From Caryophanales bacterium UBA5455 (GTDB lineage: Bacteria > Bacillota_I > Bacilli_A > RFN20 > CAG-826): a stretch of 24,593 nucleotides of DNA. The DNA lies in contig DIQT01000015.1 of assembly GCA_002427365.1 (NCBI GenBank), positions 229,742-254,334 of the forward strand, given 5' to 3'. The notes beneath the pieces are model-generated. The model saw only the letters and a list, made by a program, of their open reading frames with translations. It made no database searches and had not been told where the DNA came from. The stretch's first letter is position 1; the number at the start of each line of letters is the position of its first letter. The position numbers were made by a program, and so were the translations under genes. This document shows, one piece after another, positions 1-6,907 of the stretch.

Positions 1-504
1 ATGTTCATAACCAAAGGTAATACAGCCAACTTTTTCAGATGTTATTTTATTATTAATTGCAATAACAGGTACTTGATACGAGGAGATTTTTTGTAGATCT
101 TCAACATCGAGTTCATCATCAAAAATAATCGCACCATCAACATGGGACGTAATAACTTTTTCCATCGCTTCAGCGGCTTCTTCTTTATTATGGGAGGTAA
201 CAAATAAGGATAAAATATAGCCGCGGTCGCGCGCGGCTTCCGTAACCCCATTTAACATATTCGAAATGTAAACGTAGTTTGCCCGAGGAATAACAACACC
301 AATATTTGTTGATTTATTTTTCGCTAAGGCTTGGGCAAGGCCACTAGGTTTATAACCAAGTCGATCAATTGCATCTTGGACTTTTTTTCGGGTTTTCGCG
401 GTAACGTTATCTTGATTATTTATGACGCGGGAGACGGTCGCAAGTGAAACACCCGCCGCCTTCGCTACTTCATAAATCGTTACCCGATCTTTTGTTTGTG
501 ACAT
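1..504 (-). CDS. LacI-family transcriptional regulator, CcpA-like, C-terminus cut by window edge
   Basis: This is the first 168 codons of a DNA-binding regulator; the rest lies beyond the left edge. The N-terminus is a LacI helix-turn-helix (TIYEVAKAAGVSLATVSRVI, residues 9-28), followed by the hinge with LGYKPSGLAQALA and the start of the periplasmic-binding-like effector domain (NIGVVIP, then HVDGAIIF). The hinge and recognition helix closely resemble CcpA, the master regulator of carbon catabolite repression in Bacillota, but the HPr-contact residues are out of view, so a sugar-specific LacI paralogue is equally possible. The ATG at 504-502 has a GGAGGT site 8 bases upstream. Its promoter carries an operator-like site (533-546), suggesting the gene represses itself. 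Family is certain; CcpA identity is inference. Confidence 0.9.
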   Translation of the reverse strand, partial: MSQTKDRVTIYEVAKAAGVSLATVSRVINNQDNVTAKTRKKVQDAIDRLGYKPSGLAQALAKNKSTNIGVVIPRANYVYISNMLNGVTEAARDRGYILSLFVTSHNKEEAAEAMEKVITSHVDGAIIFDDELDVEDLQKISSYQVPVIAINNKITSEKVGCITFGYEH

Positions 505-525
505 ATTAAAATACCTCCATGCTTT

Positions 526-554
526 ATTATAATGTAACCGCTATCATTTAGCAA
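526..554 (-). promoter_or_regulatory. Sigma-A type promoter of the LacI-family gene
   Basis: On the minus strand a TTGCTA -35 (549-554) is followed by a 17-base spacer and a perfect TATAAT -10 (526-531). It sits about 20 bases upstream of the start codon of the regulator. The spacer holds the operator listed separately. Confidence 0.75.
533..546 (-). promoter_or_regulatory. Catabolite responsive element (cre)-like operator
   Basis: The plus-strand sequence TGTAACCGCTATCA fits the Bacillus cre consensus TGWAANCGNTNWCA at every fixed position. It lies inside the spacer between the -35 and -10 of the regulator's promoter, where a bound repressor would block RNA polymerase. The match is seen directly; binding by the adjacent LacI/CcpA-like protein is inferred. 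Confidence 0.65.
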
Positions 555-562
555 ATAAAGTA

Positions 563-576
563 TGAAAATATTTTCA
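563..576. repeat. 14-bp perfect AT-rich palindrome upstream of the LacI-family promoter
   Basis: TGAAAATATTTTCA is its own reverse complement and lies 8 bases upstream of the -35 box, between pncB and the regulator gene. It could be a second operator, an UP-element-like tract or a weak hairpin after pncB. It has no GC core and no U-tract, so it is not a convincing terminator. Confidence 0.35.
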
Positions 577-611
577 AATTATGTAAATAAGCAAAATTTA
601 TTTTCATTTAG

Positions 612-1718
612 TTAATAAATTGGGTATGGAACTCGTTCTAAGCGCGTACTTGGATATTCATTACGGCCGACTTTTGCTTCGGGTTCACCATCAAGGACAA
701 CAAGGTCACCGGTAAATCCAACGGTTGTATTAATAACAAAATAACTACCAACACCATATGTATCAACGGGTGTGCCCGCATCTTCAAATTCTTTAATTTT
801 ACTTGGATTAAAACTACTACTAACCGTAATTTTTACATGGTTAAAGCCTTCACGATCAAGAGCATCGCGTAATGCAAAAACGAGTTCTTTACAAACACCA
901 TGCGGATCAAAACTACTTGTATCTTTATCATCAAAATATTTATCGATTAAGGATTTTGAAGTATCAATCCGCACTGCTTTTAGTTTTGGTCCAAGAGCGC
1001 GCGCAACTTTTAATGAGTCAGTAACGACATCGTTATTATAGTCCACAAGCGCGGTTACTTGTTCATGAGGGTAGGCATCTAAATACATAAGCGAGGCTTT
1101 AACAATATCACCTTTAAATATTTGAATTAAGGCATGGGGCGTTGTCCCATATCCTTTTCCACCATACCAATACCCTTGGGCATCGGTGGAAACAAGTTTT
1201 ACACCAGCGACATAGGTTGCGTAACCATCACCAACTTGTGTTAAGTAGTCATCTTGGCGGTCCGCCATTGAAAAGACAACTTTATTATTTGCAACTTTTA
1301 AAACGTTATGAACGTTTGTTGCAACACTTGTGCGCCGGGCTAAAATGCCATCAATTAAACTTTCAAGAAAGCCGAAATCTTCATAACGGCCCGTAACTTT
1401 TAAAACGGGTTCATTTGCTGAAATCATATCGCCATCATGAAGAGCAAGAATTGTTAAATCTTCAGGATTTTTCGCAAACGTATGAATTAAGGCGACGGCT
1501 TCATCAATTCCACAAAGCATTACATCATCTTTCCGTTGGAACCATTGACACATTACTTGGTGGTTGGGGGCGAATTGGCGAATAATATTTGTGCTTTTAA
1601 TAAAATAATTTGCGGTATAAAAACTATCACCAATTTCTTTGGGAAATTGAAATGTTTTGTTTGTTAGTCGCGAAATTTTTCCTTGTTCTTTTAAAGAAAC
1701 TTCTAAATGTTTTTCCAT
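612..1718 (-). CDS. pncB: Nicotinate phosphoribosyltransferase, short form
   Basis: This enzyme (EC 6.3.4.21) joins nicotinate to PRPP, with ATP hydrolysis, to make nicotinate mononucleotide in the NAD salvage (Preiss-Handler) pathway, in the cytoplasm. The 368-residue protein has an N-terminal segment with GDSFYTANYFIKS (30-42), followed by an alpha/beta barrel. It contains the GTTPHALIQ motif, whose His195 I take as the phosphorylated histidine of the family. It also has VRIDTSKSL (249-257), ITVSSSFNP (297-305) and VDTYGVGSYF (318-327), a phosphate-binding region. It is about the length of the archaeal-type enzymes and shorter than the B. subtilis form, which is nearer 490. The ATG overlaps the ytpR stop by one base (TAATG) and has a GAAGGAAG site inside ytpR, implying translational coupling. 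It is the last gene of the block. Confidence 0.92.
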   Translation of the reverse strand: MEKHLEVSLKEQGKISRLTNKTFQFPKEIGDSFYTANYFIKSTNIIRQFAPNHQVMCQWFQRKDDVMLCGIDEAVALIHTFAKNPEDLTILALHDGDMISANEPVLKVTGRYEDFGFLESLIDGILARRTSVATNVHNVLKVANNKVVFSMADRQDDYLTQVGDGYATYVAGVKLVSTDAQGYWYGGKGYGTTPHALIQIFKGDIVKASLMYLDAYPHEQVTALVDYNNDVVTDSLKVARALGPKLKAVRIDTSKSLIDKYFDDKDTSSFDPHGVCKELVFALRDALDREGFNHVKITVSSSFNPSKIKEFEDAGTPVDTYGVGSYFVINTTVGFTGDLVVLDGEPEAKVGRNEYPSTRLERVPYPIY

Positions 1719-2335
1719 TATATCATTCTTCCTTCTATTGTAAAAAAATCACTCCCTACTGGTGTATTTTCATCTAAGACTAAAATTCCTGGTGGGGTGG
1801 AGGCGGTCGCAAGATTTAATTCGCGCGCGCTACAAATCATTCCATTACTTGGAACTCCAAGAAGTTTTCCGGGTTTAATTTCCATCCCATCAAACATAAA
1901 TGTTCCAACCGTTGCAACAACGACTTTTTGGCCTTGCGCAACGTTTTTCGCACCACATACGATATCTAAAACTTCGTGGCCAATATCAACTTTCGTAATT
2001 GATAAGTGCGAAGAATCAGGATGAGGATAAGCTTCTAAAACATAACCAACAACAAAGCCCGAATTTGTTAATAGCGGTAATTTAGGTTCATTAGCGTTTG
2101 CTAAAATCGAATTAATAACATTAATTAATGCTTCATTCGGTAATGGAATTAATCCATGAGCTTTAATTTTTATTGTTTGTGAAATATTAAAAATGTTATA
2201 ACCAATAACATGGTCATCATGATAAATAATAACTAGGTTACCATCTTGCTTATGATGCGTTCCTAGTTCATCACTTAATTTAATAACTAAAACATCACCA
2301 AGATTAGCATAGTGATAATATAGTGCGTAGCTCAT
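1718..2335 (-). CDS. ytpR: YtpR-family tRNA-binding-domain protein
   Basis: The 205-residue protein has a small N-terminal domain of the DUF4479 type (about 1-85) and a C-terminal EMAP/ARF-like tRNA-binding domain (about 93-200). The latter is recognised from VVGYVLEAYPHPDSSHL (95-111), LDIVCGAKNV (123-132) and VPSNGMICSARELN (161-174). The same OB-fold occurs in PheT and Arc1p, but YtpR is a free-standing form with no firmly known role, probably RNA binding in the cytoplasm. The start overlaps the stop of the M42 aminopeptidase gene by four bases (ATGA), and its own stop overlaps the pncB start by one base. In B. subtilis ytpR also lies close to trmB and an M42 peptidase gene, so this context is conserved. 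Confidence 0.9.
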   Translation of the reverse strand: MSYALYYHYANLGDVLVIKLSDELGTHHKQDGNLVIIYHDDHVIGYNIFNISQTIKIKAHGLIPLPNEALINVINSILANANEPKLPLLTNSGFVVGYVLEAYPHPDSSHLSITKVDIGHEVLDIVCGAKNVAQGQKVVVATVGTFMFDGMEIKPGKLLGVPSNGMICSARELNLATASTPPGILVLDENTPVGSDFFTIEGRMI

Positions 2336-3420
2336 CGTCTTGCCTTCGCCCAGCTTTCAAACCGTTCATCGTCTAAATTTTCAATCATATAAATTAATGT
2401 TTCCCGAGCGGCAATATAATCATCAATATCAATAACAGATGAGCATGTATGAATATTTCGCGCGACAATACAGTGGGTTAATGTCCGAATTCCACTATAT
2501 TTTTTATGAATTGCGCCGGCATCAGTGCCGCCTGGTGAATCAAAATATTGATATTTAACACCAGTTTTATCCGCTGCTTCCATTTGATAATCAAGTAATT
2601 CTTTAAAGGCAATCATTCCCCGATCAAAGTAACGGATTAAAACACCATCCCCTAATTGACCAAGTTGACTTGTATCACCACTAGAATCGCGCGCTGGGGA
2701 ACAATCTAAGACAATTGCTAAATCAGGATCAATTAAGTAACTGGCGGTTTCCGCACCACGTAAGCCAACTTCTTCTTGGACAGTGCCGCCAACATATAAA
2801 TCAACATCAAGTTCAACATCTTGTAAGTGTTCTAATAGATCTAGGCCGAGCACTAACCCATAGCGGTTATCAAAGGCTTTACCTAAAATCCGTTGTCCAT
2901 TATTTAACGAAACAAATTCGCCATCAACAACAATTTGGGAGCCTTCTTTAATACCAGCAAGCCGTGCTTCTTCTTCGCTCCGGAATCCAAAATCAAAAAG
3001 CATGTTTTTAATTGGGGTCACAGAATCACGGTCCGCTGCTGTTTGTAAGTGCGGTGGAATTGCGTCAATTGCGCCAGGAAGCCATGTTCCACTTGTTGTT
3101 TGCACGTGGATTCGATGGGCAAGTAATGTTTCGCTATTTAAGCCACCAACAGGATCAGCTTTAAGGAGACTATTTGGATTAATTTTAACAACAATTAAAC
3201 CAACTTCATCCATGTGCCCCGCAATCATTACTTTTTTGGCATTTGGTTTTTTAGATGGTTTATAGGCAAAAAGTGAGCCAAGATTATCGCGAACGATCTC
3301 TAGCCCAAGTTCTTCATATTTTTTTGTTAAATACGCATTAATTTCTTTTTCTTGGCCACTTACCCCGCGTAGTTCGGTAAGTTCCTTAAATAATTGTAAT
3401 TGATGATCAGTTAATGGCAT
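2332..3420 (-). CDS. M42-family glutamyl/leucyl aminopeptidase-like metallopeptidase
   Basis: A cytoplasmic dinuclear-metal aminopeptidase of family M42 (relatives of YtoP, FrvX and PepA), which removes N-terminal residues from peptides. In the 362-residue protein the metal and catalytic residues are visible: His69 and Asp71 in AGHMDEVG, Asp184 in KAFDNRYG, Glu216-Glu217 in VQEEVGLRGAE, Asp239 in VLDCSPARD and His324 in NIHTCSS. I choose the ATG at 3420 because AAAGGAG lies 9 bases upstream; an ATG at 3444 would add eight residues, but this ribosome site lies inside it. The gene overlaps the end of trmB by 14 bases and the start of ytpR by 4. The stop is TGA. Substrate preference cannot be read from sequence. 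Confidence 0.93.
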   Translation of the reverse strand: MPLTDHQLQLFKELTELRGVSGQEKEINAYLTKKYEELGLEIVRDNLGSLFAYKPSKKPNAKKVMIAGHMDEVGLIVVKINPNSLLKADPVGGLNSETLLAHRIHVQTTSGTWLPGAIDAIPPHLQTAADRDSVTPIKNMLFDFGFRSEEEARLAGIKEGSQIVVDGEFVSLNNGQRILGKAFDNRYGLVLGLDLLEHLQDVELDVDLYVGGTVQEEVGLRGAETASYLIDPDLAIVLDCSPARDSSGDTSQLGQLGDGVLIRYFDRGMIAFKELLDYQMEAADKTGVKYQYFDSPGGTDAGAIHKKYSGIRTLTHCIVARNIHTCSSVIDIDDYIAARETLIYMIENLDDERFESWAKARR

Positions 3421-4060
3421 ATGTATTTTCTCCTTTACGTGCAACTAAACGACAAATTGGTTTACCTTCAGCCCGAAATTTTGCTTCATATTCCGTTTCC
3501 GCATCAAATTCCGCAAAGCCACGATAATTGTAAGAATTATTTTCAATAACCCAGTTATATTCACGAAACTTCGCAAGCGAATATGTATAAAAGTCGGGAT
3601 TATCAGTTTTTAAAGCGACCTTCCCACCATTTGATAAAATGCGGCGATATTCTTTTAAGGCAAGGTCATAAGTTAACCGCCGTTTTTCATGCCGGGCTTT
3701 GGGCCATGGGTCGGAGAAATTTAAAAAGATGCCCGCGATGGTTTCATCTTTAATGAAAGGAATTAAATGAAAAACATCACTAACAATAACATAAACATTT
3801 GTTAGTTCGGCTTCGACAACTTTGCGCGCCGCGACCGCGGCAGCATTTTCATTTTTTTCGACCATAACAAAAATTTTATCAAGATTTTTTTGACTAAGTT
3901 TCACAATAAAATCGCCCCGACCACCACCAATTTCTAAAAACAAGTTTGGTTGGGCAAGAATATTAATAATTTGCTCCTTTTGCTCTTCTAAATTAGTAAT
4001 CGCGATTTCTTGATGTGTATGTAAGTACGGTTTCGCCCATTTCTTATATCTTAATCGCAT
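3407..4060 (-). CDS. trmB: tRNA (guanine-N7-)-methyltransferase
   Basis: TrmB (EC 2.1.1.33) uses S-adenosylmethionine to methylate N7 of G46 in the variable loop of tRNAs. The 217-residue protein has the SAM-binding loop FLEIGGGRGDF (41-51), an acidic residue at the end of strand 2 (Glu69), and the family signature NFSDPWPKARHEKRRLT (114-130). The C-terminal KTDNPDFYTYS (151-161) is also typical. Length matches the Bacillus enzyme. It overlaps the end of pepV by 10 bases and ends with TGA inside the M42 gene. The signature is complete, so I see no alternative. Confidence 0.95.
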   Translation of the reverse strand: MRLRYKKWAKPYLHTHQEIAITNLEEQKEQIINILAQPNLFLEIGGGRGDFIVKLSQKNLDKIFVMVEKNENAAAVAARKVVEAELTNVYVIVSDVFHLIPFIKDETIAGIFLNFSDPWPKARHEKRRLTYDLALKEYRRILSNGGKVALKTDNPDFYTYSLAKFREYNWVIENNSYNYRGFAEFDAETEYEAKFRAEGKPICRLVARKGENTYAIN

Positions 4061-5412
4061 AATTCCGTCCCCAATGCATAAATTGCATGAGCATATATTG
4101 CCATTGAGCGATGATAATGTTCGAGTTCAATATTTTCATTGGGTGCGTGAATTAATGTATTACTTCCGGGGAAGGCACTTCCAAAAGCAATTGTATTTGG
4201 TGCTTCTTTCGCGTAAGTTCCCCCACCAATTGTTTTTGGCATTGTTTCATAATCACCCGTTTCTTCTTGATAAACACGAAGGAGCGTTTGAACAAATTCT
4301 GATTTTGGATCGTAGTATAACGTATCCGATGTTGATAGTAAGCGAATCTTTAATGGCGAAGTTTCACCAATTTGATCAATAACTTCACGAGGATTAATCG
4401 TTTCTGGATATCTAAAGTTAACGGTCATCCGTAAGCGACCTTCTTTATATGTAATAACACCAACGTTATATGTTGTTGGGCCTAGATTCTTCGATTCATA
4501 AAAATGACCTAATGCTTTTCCATCGGGTGTTTTATATAGTTCCGCAAACCGCGATAAAACTTCGATATGATAATAACTTCCTAAAAAGGCAAATAATTGT
4601 AAACCCGCATTGACACCTTCTTCTGGCGTTGAACCATGAGCGCTTTTACCAAAAAACTTTAACGTTGTAACATCACTATGATGAATTTCATAGTCATAAC
4701 TTGTTTTCGCTAACTCTTCATCTAAGGATGGGTCAAGTGCTAAAATAACGGTTGCTTCATCGATTACTAAGTTTGGCGCTGTTCCCGCATCAATTTCTTT
4801 GACTGGTCCTAAGTCAGCTTTACCAAAATGAAGGTAGTTACTAATTCCTTTTTCGCCATAAATTAAGGGGAAATCCGCATCCGGTGTAAAGCCATATGTT
4901 GGCGCGGGTTTTTTTAGAATATGGAAATAATAATCTAAACATTGCGAACCATTTTCTTCATTCCCACCAAAGACGAGGACAACTTTAAAATTGTTAATTA
5001 AGCCTGCTTCTTTTAAAGCACGAACGGCAAAATAAGCCGCCATTCCAGGCCCTTTATCATCACTTGTGCCGCGACCATACATCACGCCATTATCGATTTC
5101 GCCGCCAAATGGTTCATAGTCCCATTTTCCAGTCGCCGGAACTACGTCAGCGTGCGCATAAATTCCAACCGTGACTGGTCCGCTTCCATAACTAATTTCA
5201 GTTGCGTAACCATCACAGTAATCAACTTTAAACCCATCTTGCGTGGCAAGATAGCCAATATATTGAAGGGCACGATCAACTTCATTGCCAAAGGGCATCG
5301 AAGATTTTCGCGTTGACAAATCCAACACAGACGGGATTTGCACAAATTTTTGTAATTTTAAATCTGCTTCTTTAAACAACGGTGTAACTAGTTCTAAATA
5401 TTCACTTTTCAT
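4051..5412 (-). CDS. pepV: Dipeptidase PepV, M20 family
   Basis: A cytoplasmic zinc dipeptidase of the PepV/Sapep group that splits dipeptides with broad specificity. Its 453 residues show the M20 catalytic centre: GIYAHADVVPATGKW with metal ligand His87, GRGTSDDKGP (113-122) with the bridging Asp, GGNEENGSQ with Glu152-Glu153, TPDADFP (176-182), and the distal His422 in TLIHAPNEN. The insertion between the catalytic halves contains the lid/dimerisation region with SAHGSTPEEG. Length fits PepV (about 460-470). A GAGG element lies about 11 bases before the ATG. It is the third gene of the coaX-to-pncB block and, with the M42 peptidase, gives two enzymes that finish peptide degradation. Confidence 0.93.
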   Translation of the reverse strand: MKSEYLELVTPLFKEADLKLQKFVQIPSVLDLSTRKSSMPFGNEVDRALQYIGYLATQDGFKVDYCDGYATEISYGSGPVTVGIYAHADVVPATGKWDYEPFGGEIDNGVMYGRGTSDDKGPGMAAYFAVRALKEAGLINNFKVVLVFGGNEENGSQCLDYYFHILKKPAPTYGFTPDADFPLIYGEKGISNYLHFGKADLGPVKEIDAGTAPNLVIDEATVILALDPSLDEELAKTSYDYEIHHSDVTTLKFFGKSAHGSTPEEGVNAGLQLFAFLGSYYHIEVLSRFAELYKTPDGKALGHFYESKNLGPTTYNVGVITYKEGRLRMTVNFRYPETINPREVIDQIGETSPLKIRLLSTSDTLYYDPKSEFVQTLLRVYQEETGDYETMPKTIGGGTYAKEAPNTIAFGSAFPGSNTLIHAPNENIELEHYHRSMAIYAHAIYALGTELCD

Positions 5413-5434
5413 CTCATATTACCTCGATAATATC

Positions 5435-6082
5435 TTACTCTTTTTCAAAAGGAATTTCATCATTATTACGACTTTTTTCATCTTTTTTTTGGGGAATATC
5501 ATTATACTTTGGAACCAATTGATATAGCGACATTGCAACCATTGGAACAACGATCATCGCAAGCACCGCTTCAACAACACTATTAAGCGAAATTGTCGTT
5601 AAAAATAATGGCCACCCCATTTGTTTAAACGCGACTAAAAGTAACAAAACCATTAAACTATGAATCGCACTTAATAGAAATGACGCTAACCCAATCATTA
5701 GGGGGAGAAGTTTTTTATTGTAATAAAATTTAGTTCGAACAAAGTAAAATGCGATACTCGCAAGTAGGCCAAAAATAACGCGCGGCAATAGTGAAATCAC
5801 GGGGTTTTGGAAGGGGATATTCATAACATTCCCCGCCCCAGTAGTTAGGGAAACAATTAAGCTTGTTAAACCAAATACTGTACCTAAAAAGATTCCGCCA
5901 TAAAAAGGTAAAAGATACGCTCCAATTAAAACAACGAGGCCAATTAATGTTAGTGAAGTAAAACCAGGAATTTCGATATAACCAAGTTGAGGAATAAATG
6001 ACATTAAAAGAATAATCGCTAACATCATCGCATTAATTGTAATGCGAGTAATTCGTTTATTTTTTATGGTCTTCTCCTCCAT
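5435..6082 (-). CDS. panT: ECF transporter S component, probable pantothenate transporter PanT
   Basis: An integral membrane protein with about six helices (near 14-32, 45-60, 62-80, 97-116, 126-150 and 162-188) and a charged cytoplasmic tail (about 190-215). The N-terminal helix has an AxxxA motif (A18-A22), used by ECF substrate-binding components to dock on the shared EcfT/EcfA module, which is not encoded here. Conserved features such as the LGYIEIPGF stretch, FGLTSLI and the FQNPVISLLPR segment place it in the S-component family that includes PanT. The gene overlaps coaX, whose product phosphorylates pantothenate, which makes pantothenate the likely substrate (inference). The start is unclear: GGAGGAG lies just inside the proposed ATG rather than upstream, so translation might begin a few codons later. 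Confidence 0.82.
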   Translation of the reverse strand: MEEKTIKNKRITRITINAMMLAIILLMSFIPQLGYIEIPGFTSLTLIGLVVLIGAYLLPFYGGIFLGTVFGLTSLIVSLTTGAGNVMNIPFQNPVISLLPRVIFGLLASIAFYFVRTKFYYNKKLLPLMIGLASFLLSAIHSLMVLLLLVAFKQMGWPLFLTTISLNSVVEAVLAMIVVPMVAMSLYQLVPKYNDIPQKKDEKSRNNDEIPFEKE

Positions 6083-6848
6083 GATTTCGATTATAAATTA
6101 GCCGTAATCCATGAAGCGATAAATCTTGATCATAAATGATATCAAGTGGCACTTTAAGATTATCAAATAATAATTTTGCGTACCCACCCGTTAAAATATG
6201 TTTTGTTTCATACCCTAATTCTTCTTCAATCATAATCATTAACCCGCGCAAAAGAGCCTTCGTTCCATAAATCGCGCCAGAATTAATCGAATCAGCGGTA
6301 TTTTTTCCTAAAATTTTACTTGGCTTTTTTAGTGATACTTGCGGAAGCTGTGCGGTCGAGGAACTTAATGATTCGACACCCGTTCTAATTCCAACCGTAA
6401 ACGAAACTCCAACAAAGTCACCATTTTTATCAAGTGCCATAATTTTATTTGCGGTGCCTAAATCAATAATAATTGCTGGATAGCCATAACGTTCCTTTAC
6501 GCTAACCGCATCAATAACTAAGTCACTTCCTAGTTCATTAGGATGATCAATGTTTATCTTTAAGCCCGTTTTTGTCCCTGGACCAACAATTAAAGGTGTT
6601 ACATTAAATAAACTTTCAATTGTTTTTACTATCACGCCGGTTAAGGGCGGGACAACGCTTGCTAAAATCGCCCCCTCAATTAGGGCAATATCGAGTTTGG
6701 CCGCAACAAAAATACTACTAATTGTTGCATAATATTCATCGCTAGATTTTTTTAAATCGGTCGCAATATGAAAACGCTCAATTAATTGTTTGTTTTGAAA
6801 TACCCCAATTTTAATTTCGGTATTTCCCATATCAAGAACTAATAACAT
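6057..6848 (-). CDS. coaX: Type III pantothenate kinase
   Basis: CoaX (EC 2.7.1.33) phosphorylates pantothenate in the first step of CoA synthesis; type III enzymes are typically not inhibited by CoA and need a monovalent cation. The 263-residue ASKHA-fold protein has the phosphate-binding DMGNTEIKIGVF (6-17), the catalytic-Asp motif ELGSDL with Asp109, the second phosphate loop IIDLGTANK (127-135), and GKNTADSINSG in the second half. ILTGGYAKLL near the C-terminus is also typical. Two motifs differ from the common form: GSDL for GxDR and FTVGI for the usual xxPGI. GGAGG lies 5 bases before the ATG. The gene overlaps panT by 26 bases, and lies 59 bases downstream of tex. Confidence 0.9.
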   Translation of the reverse strand: MLLVLDMGNTEIKIGVFQNKQLIERFHIATDLKKSSDEYYATISSIFVAAKLDIALIEGAILASVVPPLTGVIVKTIESLFNVTPLIVGPGTKTGLKINIDHPNELGSDLVIDAVSVKERYGYPAIIIDLGTANKIMALDKNGDFVGVSFTVGIRTGVESLSSSTAQLPQVSLKKPSKILGKNTADSINSGAIYGTKALLRGLMIMIEEELGYETKHILTGGYAKLLFDNLKVPLDIIYDQDLSLHGLRLIYNRNHGGEDHKK

Positions 6849-6907
6849 TTTTACCTCCGCTACAGTCTTAAAGCTAAGTACCGTGCTTTTACATTATTGT
6901 TATAAAT

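Noticed and set aside
3420..3444. Upstream ATG start for the M42 aminopeptidase
   Set aside because: The AAAGGAG ribosome site lies within those eight codons and is ideally spaced for the ATG at 3420.
6849..6907. Riboswitch or separate promoter before coaX
   Set aside because: The 59-base gap has only a weak AAAGC/GCTTT pairing and no convincing -10/-35 pair.
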